From assembly GCA_009823395.1 (NCBI GenBank), contig CM020501.1:1770861-1834860 (forward strand): a DNA stretch of 64,000 bases, read 5' to 3'. The position numbers and the translations under genes are program-made. Positions 1-13,038 of this stretch are shown in pieces. The stretch's first letter is position 1, and each line of letters begins with the position of its first letter. The notes under the pieces were generated by a model that ran no database searches, was not told where the DNA came from, and saw nothing but the letters and a program-made list of their open reading frames with translations. The stretch is from Thamnaconus septentrionalis. Lineage: Eukaryota; Chordata; Actinopteri; Tetraodontiformes; Monacanthidae.

Positions 1-321
1 TATTCATATTTTTTTACCCCCTTAGACAAAGCCCTGTGTTAAAAGGTTGCCCCTTGTTGCTGTGTGGTTTCAAAATCAGCATCCTCATCCCGCAGAGAAA
101 CCAGGGACTTTAGGGACTGTGGTCAAGTTTGATGATGCTGCATTCTCACAAACGGCCAGCAGGGGGAAACCTTGGCATGATTTATTTATTTTTTATTATT
201 AAAACTTACATTTCCTGTTATTTAATTGTCTCTTGCATTAAGGTCTCATCTTGCACAGAGGGAGGATTTTTCTCCAAGTTATGATTCTTACATTATAAAA
301 ACCGGACGTGCATGTGTTGCC

Positions 322-457
322 TCCAGGCAGCTGTGGTTACACATGTAGCTTACCACCACCAGTGTGAATGCAGTGTGAATGAAAATGGGTTCAATGTAAA
401 GCGCTTTGGGTGCCTTGAAAAGTGCTATATGAATCCAATCCATTATTATTATTATCT
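322..457 (+). repeat. SINE/L2-type 3' tail
   Basis: A stretch with the phrase GTAAAGCGCTTTGGGTG, then GTGCTATATGAATCCAATCC and an ATT microsatellite. This is the recurrent 3' tail of teleost L2-mobilised SINEs and L2 LINEs (family knowledge). No 5' tRNA-like head is recognisable, so it is a truncated copy. The rest of 1-700 shows nothing else I can support. Confidence 0.6.
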
Positions 458-903
458 TTATTATGTCCCATGTTTCCTTGGCGACAGTCGCAAACAACTG
501 AGCGGTGCGTAGACAAGTCACTGACAGCCAGTCAGTCCCCAGTAGCCTTGTGATCACATGGTGTCTGAAGACTGGAAGTGATGCGCCTCCCTGCAGGTGA
601 TGTAACGCTGTGGCTGAAGAGCGGCAGCGGGAGCAGTGTATCATCACACAGTAGTGGGATGGTGGGAAACACGTGGGGGCCACTTTATTTCAAGTCCTTT
701 GAAGCCCTGATGCATGGCTGTGTGTGTGTGTGTGTGTGTGTGAATAGATGTGTCTGTAAATTGTAAGGCAGGAAGTTGCTGCTGTGACATGTGACTGGCA
801 TGATGTCGGAGTTGGAAGATCAATCCCGTCCATCGATTATTGATCCGAGCGGCAGTGCCAGTGGGCGCTGTGTGGAGGTTATGTAAGCTGAGGCTGGCGG
901 GGA

Positions 904-962
904 AGCAGCAGCAGCAGCAGCAGCAGCAGCAGAGAGAGCAGCACAACACTGGACTCCAGCAG
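904..962 (+). other. CAG-repeat and possible 5' non-coding exon end
   Basis: About nine CAG units (904-932) are followed by sequence ending CTCCAGCAG and an excellent donor, GTAGGT, at 963. It lies upstream of the coding-like exon at 1582 and on the same strand as efr3b, so it may be the end of a 5' untranslated exon. No TATA box or start could be fixed. The inference rests on the donor match and context only. Confidence 0.3.
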
Positions 963-1581
963 GTAGGTGTGTGTGTGCATGTGCGTGTCTCTCTGTGTGG
1001 ATGAAATTTATTGTTTATTGTAACTTTTTCACGTGTTTTTTTTGTTCTGTTTTTGCAATTTGACCCAACTGCAGAACATAAACATAACCTAAATTCTAAT
1101 GATTTGTTTATTTGTTTGGCAATAATCTAAACTGGACAAGACTTCATTGATAGAAATCATCATAATTCATGGAAAAATTAGCAGCTTTAATACTTTTTCA
1201 AAGGAGGCGTGGCCTTTACGTTGAGTCAGCGTTAATTTAAATTGAGCACATATGCAGTCGGTCAAGTGACTGTTGTCGGAGCGGATCCCTGCCAGCTATT
1301 TCAGCCGCTACCCAGCAGCTCTTCATCAGAAGTCGTATAATGACCCTTGTCGGCAGCTGGCGCTCTCTTTTAGTGGAAAAGTGCTGCCGCCTGGGTCTGC
1401 CTGTAGCTGATGGAGCAGCTGGGTGGAAGGAAGGAGGTGGAGTTGAAGGGGTTAAGGTTCAGAGGAATGTGTGCAGGCAGGAGGTGCAGCCAGCAGCCAA
1501 AAACCTCTCTGCTTTCTTCAGTTCTGCTCTTTCTGCTCATTTCACCTCCTCCATCCTCTCCTCCTCCTCTTCCTCCTCCAG

Positions 1582-1859
1582 GTCCACCTGCATCCACCTG
1601 CCGTCCCATGAGAAGATGCCGGGGACTCTGCCGAGGTTCCCCACCGTGCCGGCCATGCTGGGCTCGCTGCCCAGAGCCGTCAACCCACCCAGTTTACCGC
1701 GAGGCCTCACCATGCCCAGCCTGCCCGGGCTGCCCAGTCTACCCAGCATGCCCCGGGGCGTGTCGCTGCCCAGGACCGCCGTCATGTCCACGGTGTCCGA
1801 GGCCCCTCGGAGGCTCCTGCAGGACTGCTGCTCCGTTCTGGACCATCAGTCAGCTGCAG
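1582..1859 (+). CDS. putative alternative first coding exon of efr3b
   Basis: This GC-rich segment is bounded by a pyrimidine-rich acceptor (CCTCCTCCAG before 1582) and a donor (CTGCAG|GTAACT at 1860). From ATG 1616 (A at -3) the frame is open for 81 codons plus one base, with strong G/C preference at third positions and Pro/Leu-rich repeats of the LPSLPSMPRG kind. The donor phase is 1. That equals the phase of the short efr3b exon 1 (ATG TAT G), so splicing to 4218 would be in frame and recreate Gly before LCGCC. It could give an efr3b isoform with about 82 different N-terminal residues. I do not recognise the peptide, and it could also belong to another gene. Confidence 0.4.
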
Positions 1860-2667
1860 GTAACTAGAGAGGAGGCTCCCAATTGGTCATTTCTGATTAA
1901 CCGTATATACCGTTTAAATCTGAGCTACTTTAAGAATAAGACAATAACAATGTCTTCATTTATCCAACATTGGGGAAATTTGCATAGTTGCAGCAGCATG
2001 TACAGAATTAAAAAGAGTGCAAAGAGTGAATGAAAAAGAAATAAAAAATATATACATTTTTACAAATTATTTACATATCTAGTGTTATCAAGTGTTAAAA
2101 ATAAATGTTTAAATAAGTGTTTTATTGCATCTGTAGTTCAATGTTGTGGTTTAGAGGTGTTTTTCAGGGTTAAATTCTAGTTACAGAGATTTAATAAGAC
2201 AAATTGAGAACCTCTGTGATATATAATTGAATCAGCAGCTGAGATAATTGACAAGAAAACTTCCAATTCTTCAACCTGGAGGTTTACAATTGATTCCAGG
2301 CCTCCTGTAATGGCAAATATTGACATATTACATTCTAATTGTAATTATCTGCTGTTAAATTAGCGTCTTAGAAGCTGATTTGGAGGAGACAAAAGGCGAG
2401 ATGTCGTAACGGATGAATTAATAAACGAAACCTGGCGCTCACATGACTGCCTGAGCTGTAATGCGATTAGCCGCAGCGCCGCTTCCTGTCGTCGCCACGC
2501 GCCGTTTTGTGTGTTTTCAGCCTGTCGGCACTCCGCAGGTCCCTAATATGTTTTCATTTTTTCTCCATTTTTTTTCTTACCCCCTCTGTTTCTGCTGGAA
2601 TGATAAATAAATCCAGAGCAGATTAGAGAGAGCTGAGCTGCTGCACATGGCTCTCTCGCTCGCTGTG

Positions 2668-2669
<2 letters not shown>

Positions 2670-2727
<58 letters not shown>
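2670..2727 (+). repeat. (CA)n microsatellite
   Basis: An uninterrupted CA dinucleotide run of nearly 60 bp. Other dinucleotide runs in the efr3b upstream region and introns lie at 719-741 (GT), 2878-2935 (GC/GT), 3668-3713 (GT), 4711-4736 and 4930-4955 (CA-rich). Confidence 0.9.
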
Positions 2728-2729
<2 letters not shown>

Positions 2730-2983
2730 TCAGGGCTGAGAACAAGTGTAAATTGTAAAACTGCACCCTGTTAAATATGTTTCTGTGGCGACAAACGGCG
2801 TCTGACCAGAGGCTGAATGTGGGAGCAGGAAGTCGACAGGACGTGAGGGGGCTGCATGACAGGAGGCGGGTTTAGTGCGTGCGCGTGCGCGCGCGCGCGC
2901 GTGTGTGTGGGATTAACCACAAATGTGTGTGTGTTTGTGTGTGCGAAGTGACAGAGTGGATGTGAGCCGAAGGAAGCGACTTC

Positions 2984-3667
2984 ATGTATGGTGAGAATTT
3001 TTTTTAATATTCTAATATATTATGATAGTTTTTCCGCTTGCATGCTATTCTTTAACATAAATGAATGACTGAATGAATGATTGAACATTTGTACAATTCA
3101 AAGTTTATTTGTTGTGAGTGTTAGCCAACATTAATGTTCACTTTAAGTTTTAATGGGAGTTGCGTCCAGTTAATTGATAGATTATTGAGGAAAATAGAAA
3201 TAATCAACATGGCCATCAATACGAATAAAAATGTTAATATTCAAATTGGTCCTCAATAATATCAATTATGGAGCACTAAACTGTTTTGATAAATGCATGT
3301 TCATAATAAAAAAAATTAAGTAAATCTTTTAGTTTGTACCAAAAAATACATTGTTTTTTTTTTTGTTCCTGGCAAAAGATAAAAAAAAGTAATTATTTCA
3401 GCACTGTTTAAAAAAAATAATGATGACATTTGATATTATGTTTTAAGATGTCTCTCCAACAAAACCAATCCATGAATTAAGAGACGTCAAACTGCACGTA
3501 TTATAAACTTTGTCACGATGGATTCATCAGTTCTTTCAGCTGCTCGGTGCTTCTCTTCTGTCGCATGTGTCGTCCCCTGGATCAAACCTGCATCTCTGCC
3601 CACCACAATATAAACACGTTACGCAACTACCAGCCACCGTGGGATTAGCGCTGAGGATGTAGTATTG

Positions 3668-3713
<46 letters not shown>

Positions 3714-4513
3714 TGCGTTATGACTTGGCAGAAGCGTCAGTAGATCCCATGTCTCATTTAATCTCTCCAAACCTATTGCAGCGAACATGGAGCGGAATGA
3801 AAACAGGAAGGACATCAAATCCACGCCACACCCCCACCCCATCCCACCCCATCCTCACATGGCTTCAGACATTTATCTGAAACAAGCTTTTATTTTGAAA
3901 ATACATACATCTCTCTGAAAGAGGAAAGAAAATTGAATAACATCCTGTTTTTTTTTTCTCCAAATTATTTTAAATCTCTCCACCTTTTCAGAATTCATTA
4001 CATTTTTAAGTCACGTGTCACTTGACCCTAATTCAGGCCTCTTAATGTGAAACAGCCACAGGATGTACTGAGCATCCACTGAGATGAAAACAATCTAAAC
4101 AGCAGTAACCAATCCAAACATTTATTATAGTGGCTTGCCGGGATTTATTGACTGCTATGAACTATGAACATGTTTTTTGTTGTTTGTTTCTTTTTTACCC
4201 TCTGCTGCCCCCTGCAGGTCTGTGCGGCTGCTGCTGGGCGTTGCGGCCGCGCTACAAACGGCTGGTGGACAACATTTTCCCCGAGGACCCCGAGGTGTGT
4301 GTGATGTGTGCAATAAATCGACTTGACTTCACCCTAAAAAAAAATGTCATGCTGGCACTGTGAGAACCAAAACTCAGATTTCCTCAAATGTCTAAAGGAG
4401 TCCCAATAATGCCTGAATACGAGACTGCAATACACAGACACACACGCTTATGGAATTGAATGGAATGGAATGAACAGAATAATGTTGTGTGTGTGTTTGT
4501 GCGTGCCTGCGTG

Positions 4514-4560
<47 letters not shown>

Positions 4561-4710
4561 GATGGGCTGGTGAAAGCCAACATGGAGAAGCTGACCTTCT
4601 TCGCCCTCTCAGCTCCGGAGAAGCTGGACCGCATCGCCGCCTACCTGTCGGAGCGTCTGACCCGGGAGCTCAACCGTCACCGCTACGGGTCAGCGACCCA
4701 CAATGTGCAA

Positions 4711-4741
<31 letters not shown>

Positions 4742-5384
4742 GCTAACGTGTGTCGTACATGCAGGTACGTGTGCATCGCCCTGGAGGCCATGGAGCAGCT
4801 GCTGCTGGCGTGCCACTGCCAGAGCATCAACCTGCTGGTGGAGAGTTTCCTCAGCACACTGCGGCTGCTGCTGGAGGCCGACAACAAGCCGCACCTGCAC
4901 ATCCTGGCCACCAACTCTGTGAGGGACGCTCACACACAAACACACACACACACGCACATGCACATGTTTTAGGTGGTCAGGCATTACATGTTGCTGCCAG
5001 GTCAGAGTGTCAACCCTGCCTTTATCTCCTGGATGTAGCAGCAGTGGGATTATGGTTATGGTCATTCATTTACATTCTCTTTAATCTGCTTTACGCACGC
5101 ATGCACACACGCACACATGCACACACGCACACTTGAAACTAAATTTATCCTTGATAAAACTGTCATTCACTGCTGAGACTGTAAGCTTTTTTTTTTTAAT
5201 TTTTTATTAATCTTCATTCAGTCAGCATGTAAACCAACCAATCGGTGCACTTTAAAGATAAACAGGTGGAGGAGATGGGTGGAGTTTAATTGTGTGGGTT
5301 TTCTTTTTTTGTTGTTGTTGATTTGATATATTTTAACGGCTGTTTTTTGGATCCAGAATCAACATATTTATTCCGATAATTGCA

Positions 5385-5416
<32 letters not shown>

Positions 5417-6845
5417 GAGATGTTGTGTGTATAAACTCTAGTGCATGGGTGGGCACACTTTTTGACTGGTGCGCCACAATGGGTTTTTAAAATGTCTAAA
5501 ATTTGATAGAGGGGCTGGAGCAGGAGCAGATGGATGGAGTGTTTTGGTGACCCACCTCATGAGAGGAAAAATCTATCATGCGATATGTAGAAAACGTGCT
5601 TTAATGTGAATTGAAAATGAACAAAAGCGTTACAACGAAAAATAAGTCTTTGAAGTCCTCTTTGTTGAAGTGACTCTTTAAACACTGAAAATAAAAACAA
5701 ATTAAATACAGCTTTTTTTTTAATTACAGTTATTAAAAGTAATTTAGAAATATGTTATTCGTCAGGATATCATCATCATCACTGTGTCAGAAAATGTGAG
5801 AACGCAGGGAAACTAAAACTTTCATAAGGTTTTAGGGTTAGGGTTATGGGTTTACTGACAACAGTTCGCCTCCCTCTCCGGTCACACATCCACACTCTCC
5901 CCAGTCACCCAGGGGGTCCCCCAGGGCTCAGTCCTTGGGCCCCTCCTCTTCGTCTGTTACCTCTTCCCCCTTGGCCGCATCATCCGCAACCACAACTTGG
6001 ACTTCCAACTCTATGCCGATGACACTCAGATCTACATTCGCACCAAAACCCCCCACATCGAAACCTGCATCTCCACAATAAAATCTTGGCTGGCACATAA
6101 CTTCCTCAAACTCAACAGCGACAAAACAGAGCTTCTCCTCATTGGCACCAAATCCACCCTGAGCAAGACCGGACCCTTCGCACTCTCCATCGACTCCACC
6201 TCCATCACCCCTTCCCCTCTGGCACACAATCTTGGCGTCATCCTGGACTCCACCCTCTCCTTCGAACCGCATGTCAACTCACTCATCAAAACCTCCTACT
6301 TCCACCTCTGTCGCATCGCCAAAATCAGACATAGCCTCTCCCACTCTGCTGCTGAATCCCTCATCCACGCTTTCATCTCCTCCCGCCTTGACTATTGCAA
6401 CTCCCTTCTGTATGGCATCTCCTCCCAATCCCTCCATCAACTCCAAATGGTTCAGAACTCTGCTGCCCGCCTCCTCACTCACACCAGGTCCCGTGAACAC
6501 ATCACTCCTATTGTGCCGTCTCTTCACTGGCTCCCCATCAAACATCGCATCTGCTTCAAAATACTCCTCCTCACCTTCAAAGCTGTCCACCACCTGGCCC
6601 CCCACTATCTGTCTGACCTCCTGATCCTCCACCGCCTCTCCTGAGCCCTCCGATCCTCCTCCACTCTCACCCTCTCCATTCCACCATCCAAGCTGAAGAC
6701 CTTTGGCGACAGAGCCTTTTCCCTCCCCCAGTCCATCCGTGACTCTCCCACACTCCCCGTATTCAAGTCCCGCCTCAAAACCTACCTCTTCACCCAAGCC
6801 CACACCACCAGCAATACATTCCATGCCTACCCTATATAAATCCAA

Positions 6846-6922
<77 letters not shown>

Positions 6923-7477
6923 CAATAAGGTTGATTAATATAGTTTCAAGTTCGGCGAGCTGTATTGAAAAGGATAATTGGCCACATAAGGCCCCCGGGC
7001 CGTAGTTTGCCCGTGCATGCTCTAGTGTGTCTTGTTCTCTGGCTCTGCAGTTTGTGAAGTTCGCCAACATCGAGGAGGACACGCCGTCGTACCATCGCAG
7101 CTACGACTTCTTTGTGTCTCGCTTCAGCCAGATGTGTCACTCGGAGCACGACGACCTCGACATCCAGAACCAGTGAGTCCTGTACTTTATTTTCTGCTTA
7201 ACGCACGTTTCTGGATTCTAGCTCTGACTCAACCTCTTGACCCCTCCCCCCTCACACTCTCTCCCCAGGATCCGCGTGTCGGGGATCCGTGGTCTCCAGG
7301 GTGTGGTCCGCAAGACGGTGGACGACGAGCTGCAGGTCAACATCTGGGAACCCAGACACATGGAGCAGATTGTCCCCGCCCTGCTGGTCAACCTGCAGCG
7401 GCGCGCTGAGAGTGACAGGTGCGAGGGCAAAGGGGAGGCGGGGGGACAGTCTGTGAGGAGGTTTTCAAGCTCTAATA

Positions 7478-7509
<32 letters not shown>

Positions 7510-8963
7510 AGTGAGTCCCCGGCGGAGCAGACCGAGGTGTGTTTCAGGGAGCTGCTGGGCCGAGCTGCATACGGACACATCAACAATGCCATAAAACCTG
7601 TGCTGATGTAAGACGCACCTGGAACACCGGGAATTTCCGCTAATTAGCATTGACAACATTATTGTCCGTATCTCTGACAATGCTAGACGTCTTCACATGA
7701 CAGGTGTGCCGTTTTCATTCACCTGGAGCATGATGGGAATTTCAAACAGCATTAGCATTGGGATCTCTGACGGGGCTAAATGTTGCTGATCCACCACATT
7801 TGTGTTCTTTTCCACATTTGTTTTCAGGCAGGGGATTTCAGAATTTCCGCTATTTAGCATCAACAATGTTAGCATTGTAGCTCTGACAGTGTGAGATGCA
7901 ATCACGTGACACGTGTGCTGTTTTCCAATGCGTGTTTCCATTCCCCTTGGAGCATGATGGGGGATTTCAGAATTTCCACTAATTAGCACAGACAGCATTG
8001 ATCGGTGTTACTAGCTGCGTTTCCATTACACTTTCTCGCAAAATAAAAGCGATACTTCTAAAATTTCGACAAAGTACAATTGCCATTTTCAGGTGTTTCC
8101 ATTGAATGGTGCGAAGCGCACAAGCCATAATTCACGTAAAATCTTGTCCTGCGAGAATTATGAGAGTTACGTTTGCTTTTGTGTTTTTTTTTTACCTTTG
8201 TTAGCTGTTAAGAATGGTTGTTATATTTTTCTCTTTGATTACTTGGAAAGAATATTCCGTCTCCTCCTCCGTCCAAACATAATGCTCAATTTTCACTTGA
8301 AGTTAACTGGTCACGTGACCCCCTACGTCTCGTCCGGTGATGTATAAATGCGAAAAAAGTGTTTCCGTGACATTTTTGCGATATACCTCTCTCTCGATAC
8401 GACTGGAAAACCACCTCATGAGAGTGTAAAAACCTTTTAGCGATATTTGAGAGGTTTTTCGAAGTTTAGGTGTTTCCATGACCAGTTTTTTATTGCGGTG
8501 TTGCGCAATTCTAGGGGTAATGGAAACACAGCTCCTGACAGTTCTAGTTGTCTCTTCAGATCCACCATAGGTGTGCTGTTTTTCCCAATGCGTGTTTCCA
8601 GGCACCTGGACAGCCGCAGTCTGTGGGAGGGACGGAGCTTTGCCGTCCAGTGCTTCCAGATCATCATGTACTCCATCCAGGTGAGCAGGTACCTGTAACA
8701 GTGCACCAGCCCGCTGTCCAGCTGCTCCCTCGCCTCACCTGCTGTTCCGTCGTCTGCCACTAGTCGCAGCACTCTCACCTGGTGATCCAGCAGCTGCTGG
8801 GCCACCTGGACGCCAACAGCCTCCGTCCGGCCTCCGTCCGGGCTGGCATTGTTGAGGTCCTGTCCGAGGCCGCCGTCATAGAGGCTTCCGGATCCGTGGG
8901 TCAGTTCTTCTCTTCTCCTTCTTCCTTTCTTTTTTCTTTCTTTCTTCCTTTCATCCTTTCTTT

Positions 8964-8999
<36 letters not shown>

Positions 9000-11900
9000 T
9001 TCTTCTTTCTTCTTTTGTTCTTCCTTCTTTCTTTCTTCCTCCTTTCTATTTTATTTCTTCTTCCTTCTTTCTTCCTTCTTCTCCATTCTTTCTTCCTGTC
9101 TTCCTTCCTTCTTTTGTTCTTCCTTTTTTCTTTCTTCTCCCTTCTTATTCCGTCATGTTTCTTCCTTCTTCTCTCTTTCTTCTACTTCCATTGTTACCGT
9201 TCTTCTTTATTTTGTTCTATGTTCTTTCTTTCTTATTTCTCCCTTCTTCTTCTTCATTTTTCTTCCTTCTTTTTCGTCTTTCTCCCTTTTTTCTTCCTCC
9301 TGCTTCCATCATCTTTCTGTCTTGTTCTTTCATCTTTATTTTTTCCTTCCTTCTTTTTTCCTTCCTCCTCCTCCCTGGCTAAGACCTGTGCCGCCTCTGT
9401 TTTCCAGGCCCCACGGTGCTGGAGGTGTTTAACACCTTGCTGCGACAGCTTCGTCAGAGCGTCGACTACCAGCTGACAGGCTACTACGACAATGCCGCCA
9501 AGTGCAAGACCACCTCGGCGGAGGAACGGACGCTGCAGGACGCTGTCATCAAGACCATTGGTTGGCAGCCATGCCCACGTTTTAGTTTAATAGTTGCCAG
9601 CCAGCTTCTTTTTAAAAAAAAAAGATAATAAAAAGACGTGTTCCCCCCCGCACCACAGGATCCTTTGCCAACACGCTGCCTGTCTACCAGAGGTCAGAGG
9701 TCATGCTGTTCATCATGGGGAAGATACCAGTTCCAGGGATCTACCCAGCTCTGGGGTTGCCCAACGCTGGGTATCACTGACTGATCACCATCGAAAAGAA
9801 ATAGTTTTTTCTTGAAATATTTTTTTATCTTAACAAAAACGGACAAAACATCTTGGATAAACTTGTGTTTATGCTGACTTTTTTTGTTTTGTTTTTTTCC
9901 TTCCGTCAGTCTGGAGGGCAGCAGGATGATCCAGGTGATGCTCCTTAAGTCCCTCCTCCAGGTGAGTCCACAGGGGAGGGAGGGTGAGAGAGAGGGGGGT
10001 GATTGACCCACGTGACCTCACTCTCTCTCTGTCTCTTCATCTCTCTCTACCCCCCAGGTGTCAGAGCGCTATGACAGCACCAACCTGCTGACGGCGCTGC
10101 CCTCCTCCTTCCTGGAGCCGCTGCTGTCCTTCACGCTGATGGAGGACCCCGAGATCCGCCTGCTGGTGCTCGCCATCCTCACCTCGCTCCTGGACCGCCG
10201 CCGCAACGCCACCAGGGTCGCCGCCGCCACCGCCAGGTCAGCTCCCTTGTGGTTTGACCAGGTTTTTACCAGTGAATGGGGATCTGCTGCCACCTAGTGG
10301 CAGACGTGCGTCACTGCGTCCTCTTTGCTTTTGGCGTCCCCCGACAGTGAAACCTTCCACTGTCTGTCTGTCGGTCTGTCTGTCTGATAGTCTGTCTGAT
10401 CAGAATCAGAATCAGCTTTACTGGCCAAGTTTGTGCATGCCAAACAAGGAATTTGACTCTGGTTTTTCTCTATCCCACTACTTAGGTAAAAAAACAACAA
10501 CCCAAAAACAAACTACAGAATAAGTAAAAAGTAAGGGTAAACAAGTAAACAATGTGCAACCGGAAGCATAAATAAACTATAAACAGTGTGCAACTCGGTG
10601 GAGGAGTAAAATAAGGATCTATATACAAGTCTACATAGTATATATAAATAAAATATATATATATAGATATATATAGATATGCAAGTATTCGTTAAATGTG
10701 CACATATACCTAAAAATACCCAAATATAAAATATATACAAGTCTGTCTAAATATACCTAAATATAAAAAAAATATATACAAGTGTACATGTGTATATCCT
10801 GTTACAGTAAAATAAAAAGAAACATAAAAAGAAAAGTCGAGGTGGAAATGTTCAGTGTACTGTAATATGAGTACTGTAATATAATGTAAACAGCAATGTT
10901 AACAGGAAACAGTAGTGCAGTATGAGCAATGCAAGCAGGTGAAGTGGAAGGATGGTTATTGCCCAGTAATTGCTCTGAGTCTCTGTTAGTGATGTGAGTT
11001 CATCAGAGCAACAGCCTGAGGGAAAAAACTGAGGTTTTGCTGAGGTTTGTCTGCTGGTTTTGGCGTACAGTGCTCTGTACCGCTGACCAGAGGGGAGGAG
11101 TTTGAAAAGTCCTTGTCCTGGGTGTGTGGTGTCTGCGACGATGTTACTTGCACGTTTCCTTGTTCTGGATAGGTACAAGTTGTGGATAGATGGGAGGTTA
11201 GTCCCAGTTATCTTCTCCGCAGACCTAATTGCCAGTCTGTGTGATGTCCTGTCCTTTTGTCTGTCTGTCTGCTTCACTGTATCCTCTTTTCTTTGCCACC
11301 CCCCCAACCCCCTGACAGTGAGACCTTTGACGTGTCAGTTCTGCAGCTGAAGGAGGACCGGAGCTCCCGGCAGGACAACTTATTCATCAGAAAGGTGAGA
11401 CACGTTTTTCACATCGCACACATCATAAAGCGTCTCCAAGTTGTGACGGCCTTGTGCTTGTGTGTGTTTGTGCGTGTGTGTGCAGCACGCCCAGCGTCTC
11501 TACAGACACGTCTACCTCACCTGCAAGGAGGAGAGCAGTGGGCGGGACCACTACCAGGCTCTGTTCACGCTGTTGGCCGTCCTGGGCGTGGAGCTGTACA
11601 GCGAGGAGGTGCTGGTGGACCTCATCCGATTGGCCCTCGCCCTGCAGGTTCGGAGGCCCCGCCCCCGCCACTCCTCCCCATATTATGGCAGAGCGCTCGA
11701 TTGCTTCAATGTTCGTTTGCCGCTAACTCTTCCGCCCTCACTGTACCTCCTCCCCTGATTGATTGTTGCAGGAGCTGGCGCTGTCGGTCCATGAGTGCTT
11801 GTCGGCACTCAACCGCTGCGGGATCCACGCCGTGTGCGCCGCCTTCCTGGGCGTGCTGTCACAGCTGGGCCCGCCCCCTTCACTGCAGCAGCACGTCACG

Positions 11901-13007
11901 CTGGTGAGGACGCCGCAAAGTGAGCGGAGCCGGGCGTTGTCTTAAACGCCTCTTGCCTGCGTTTTTCTTTTCTAGGTGAAAGAGAGTCGAAGGGCCGGCG
12001 CCCCCTACCTTCTGCCGGAGGATGCTTTCTGTGACTCGCCCAGGTTAGAGATGATGCCAGAAATTCCTGCAGTTTTCCGACTGACTGACTGACTGACTGA
12101 GTAGTTGACTGACCGACTGGCTGACTGGCTGACTGGTTGCCTGACTGACTCGCTGATTGACTTGTTGACTCACTGACTGGCTGACTAGTTGACTGACTGA
12201 CTAGTTGACTGACTGACTCACTGAGTGACTAGCTGACTGACTCACTGACTGAGTAGTTGACTGACTGACTGGCTGACTGGCTGATTGACTTGTTGACTCA
12301 CTGACTGACTGGCTAGTTGACTGACTGACTGGCTGACTGGTTGCCTGACTGACTCACTGATTGACTTGTTGACTCACTGACTGACTGGCTAGTTGACTGA
12401 CTGACTGGCTGACTGGTTGTCCGACTGACTCACTGATTGACTTGTTGACTCACTGACTGACTGGCTAGTTGACTGACTGGCTAGTTGACTGACTGACTGG
12501 CTGACTGGTTGTCCGACTGACTCACTGATTGACTTGTTGACTCACTGACTGACTGACTAGTTGACTGACTGACTGGCTGACTGACTGACTGGTTTTCTTC
12601 AGTCTGCTGGAAGGTGAACTGAAGGTGGGCGAGGCCCTCCTCTTCAGCCAATTGGCGATGAGCGAGGCCCTGGCAGGGAGTAGCTACGGCGCACACCTGG
12701 AGCGCCTGAACACGCCGTACACACCTCAGCTAACAGGTGAGCCCCTCTCCTCCCCTTCCCTCACCTCATCCACAGTGTTGACTTGTGCCTTGACTTGTGG
12801 TTATCTTTTTTGCTGCCTGGAAATGATCCTGAAACATGAGCGATGATGCCGTGTTGTCGCTCCTCACTGTGAGTGTCTGTCTCTTCCAGACGAAGACCGT
12901 CTGTCCAAGAGGAAGAGCATCGGGGACGTCGTCTCTCTGCAGATTGATATGGACGCAGAGCGCTGTCCTGACAAACACAAGGTCTGTCTGTCTGTCTGTC
13001 TGTCTGT

Positions 13008-13038
<31 letters not shown>

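Noticed and set aside
2543..5136. Many Cys-Val, Thr-His and His-Thr repeat frames
   Set aside because: Translations of GT/CA microsatellites in efr3b introns.
5820..5850. TTAGGGTTAGGG as an interstitial telomere repeat
   Set aside because: Only two perfect hexamers within hAT sequence, too short to mean a telomeric relic.
6703..7082. Leu-run and Asn-run frames
   Set aside because: Both are readings of the ATT tail of the intron 4 L2 element.
8782..9476. Phe/Ser/Leu-rich frames over 150 codons in efr3b intron 9
   Set aside because: Translation of a CTTT/CTTC tract; only short ends overlap real exons 9 and 10.
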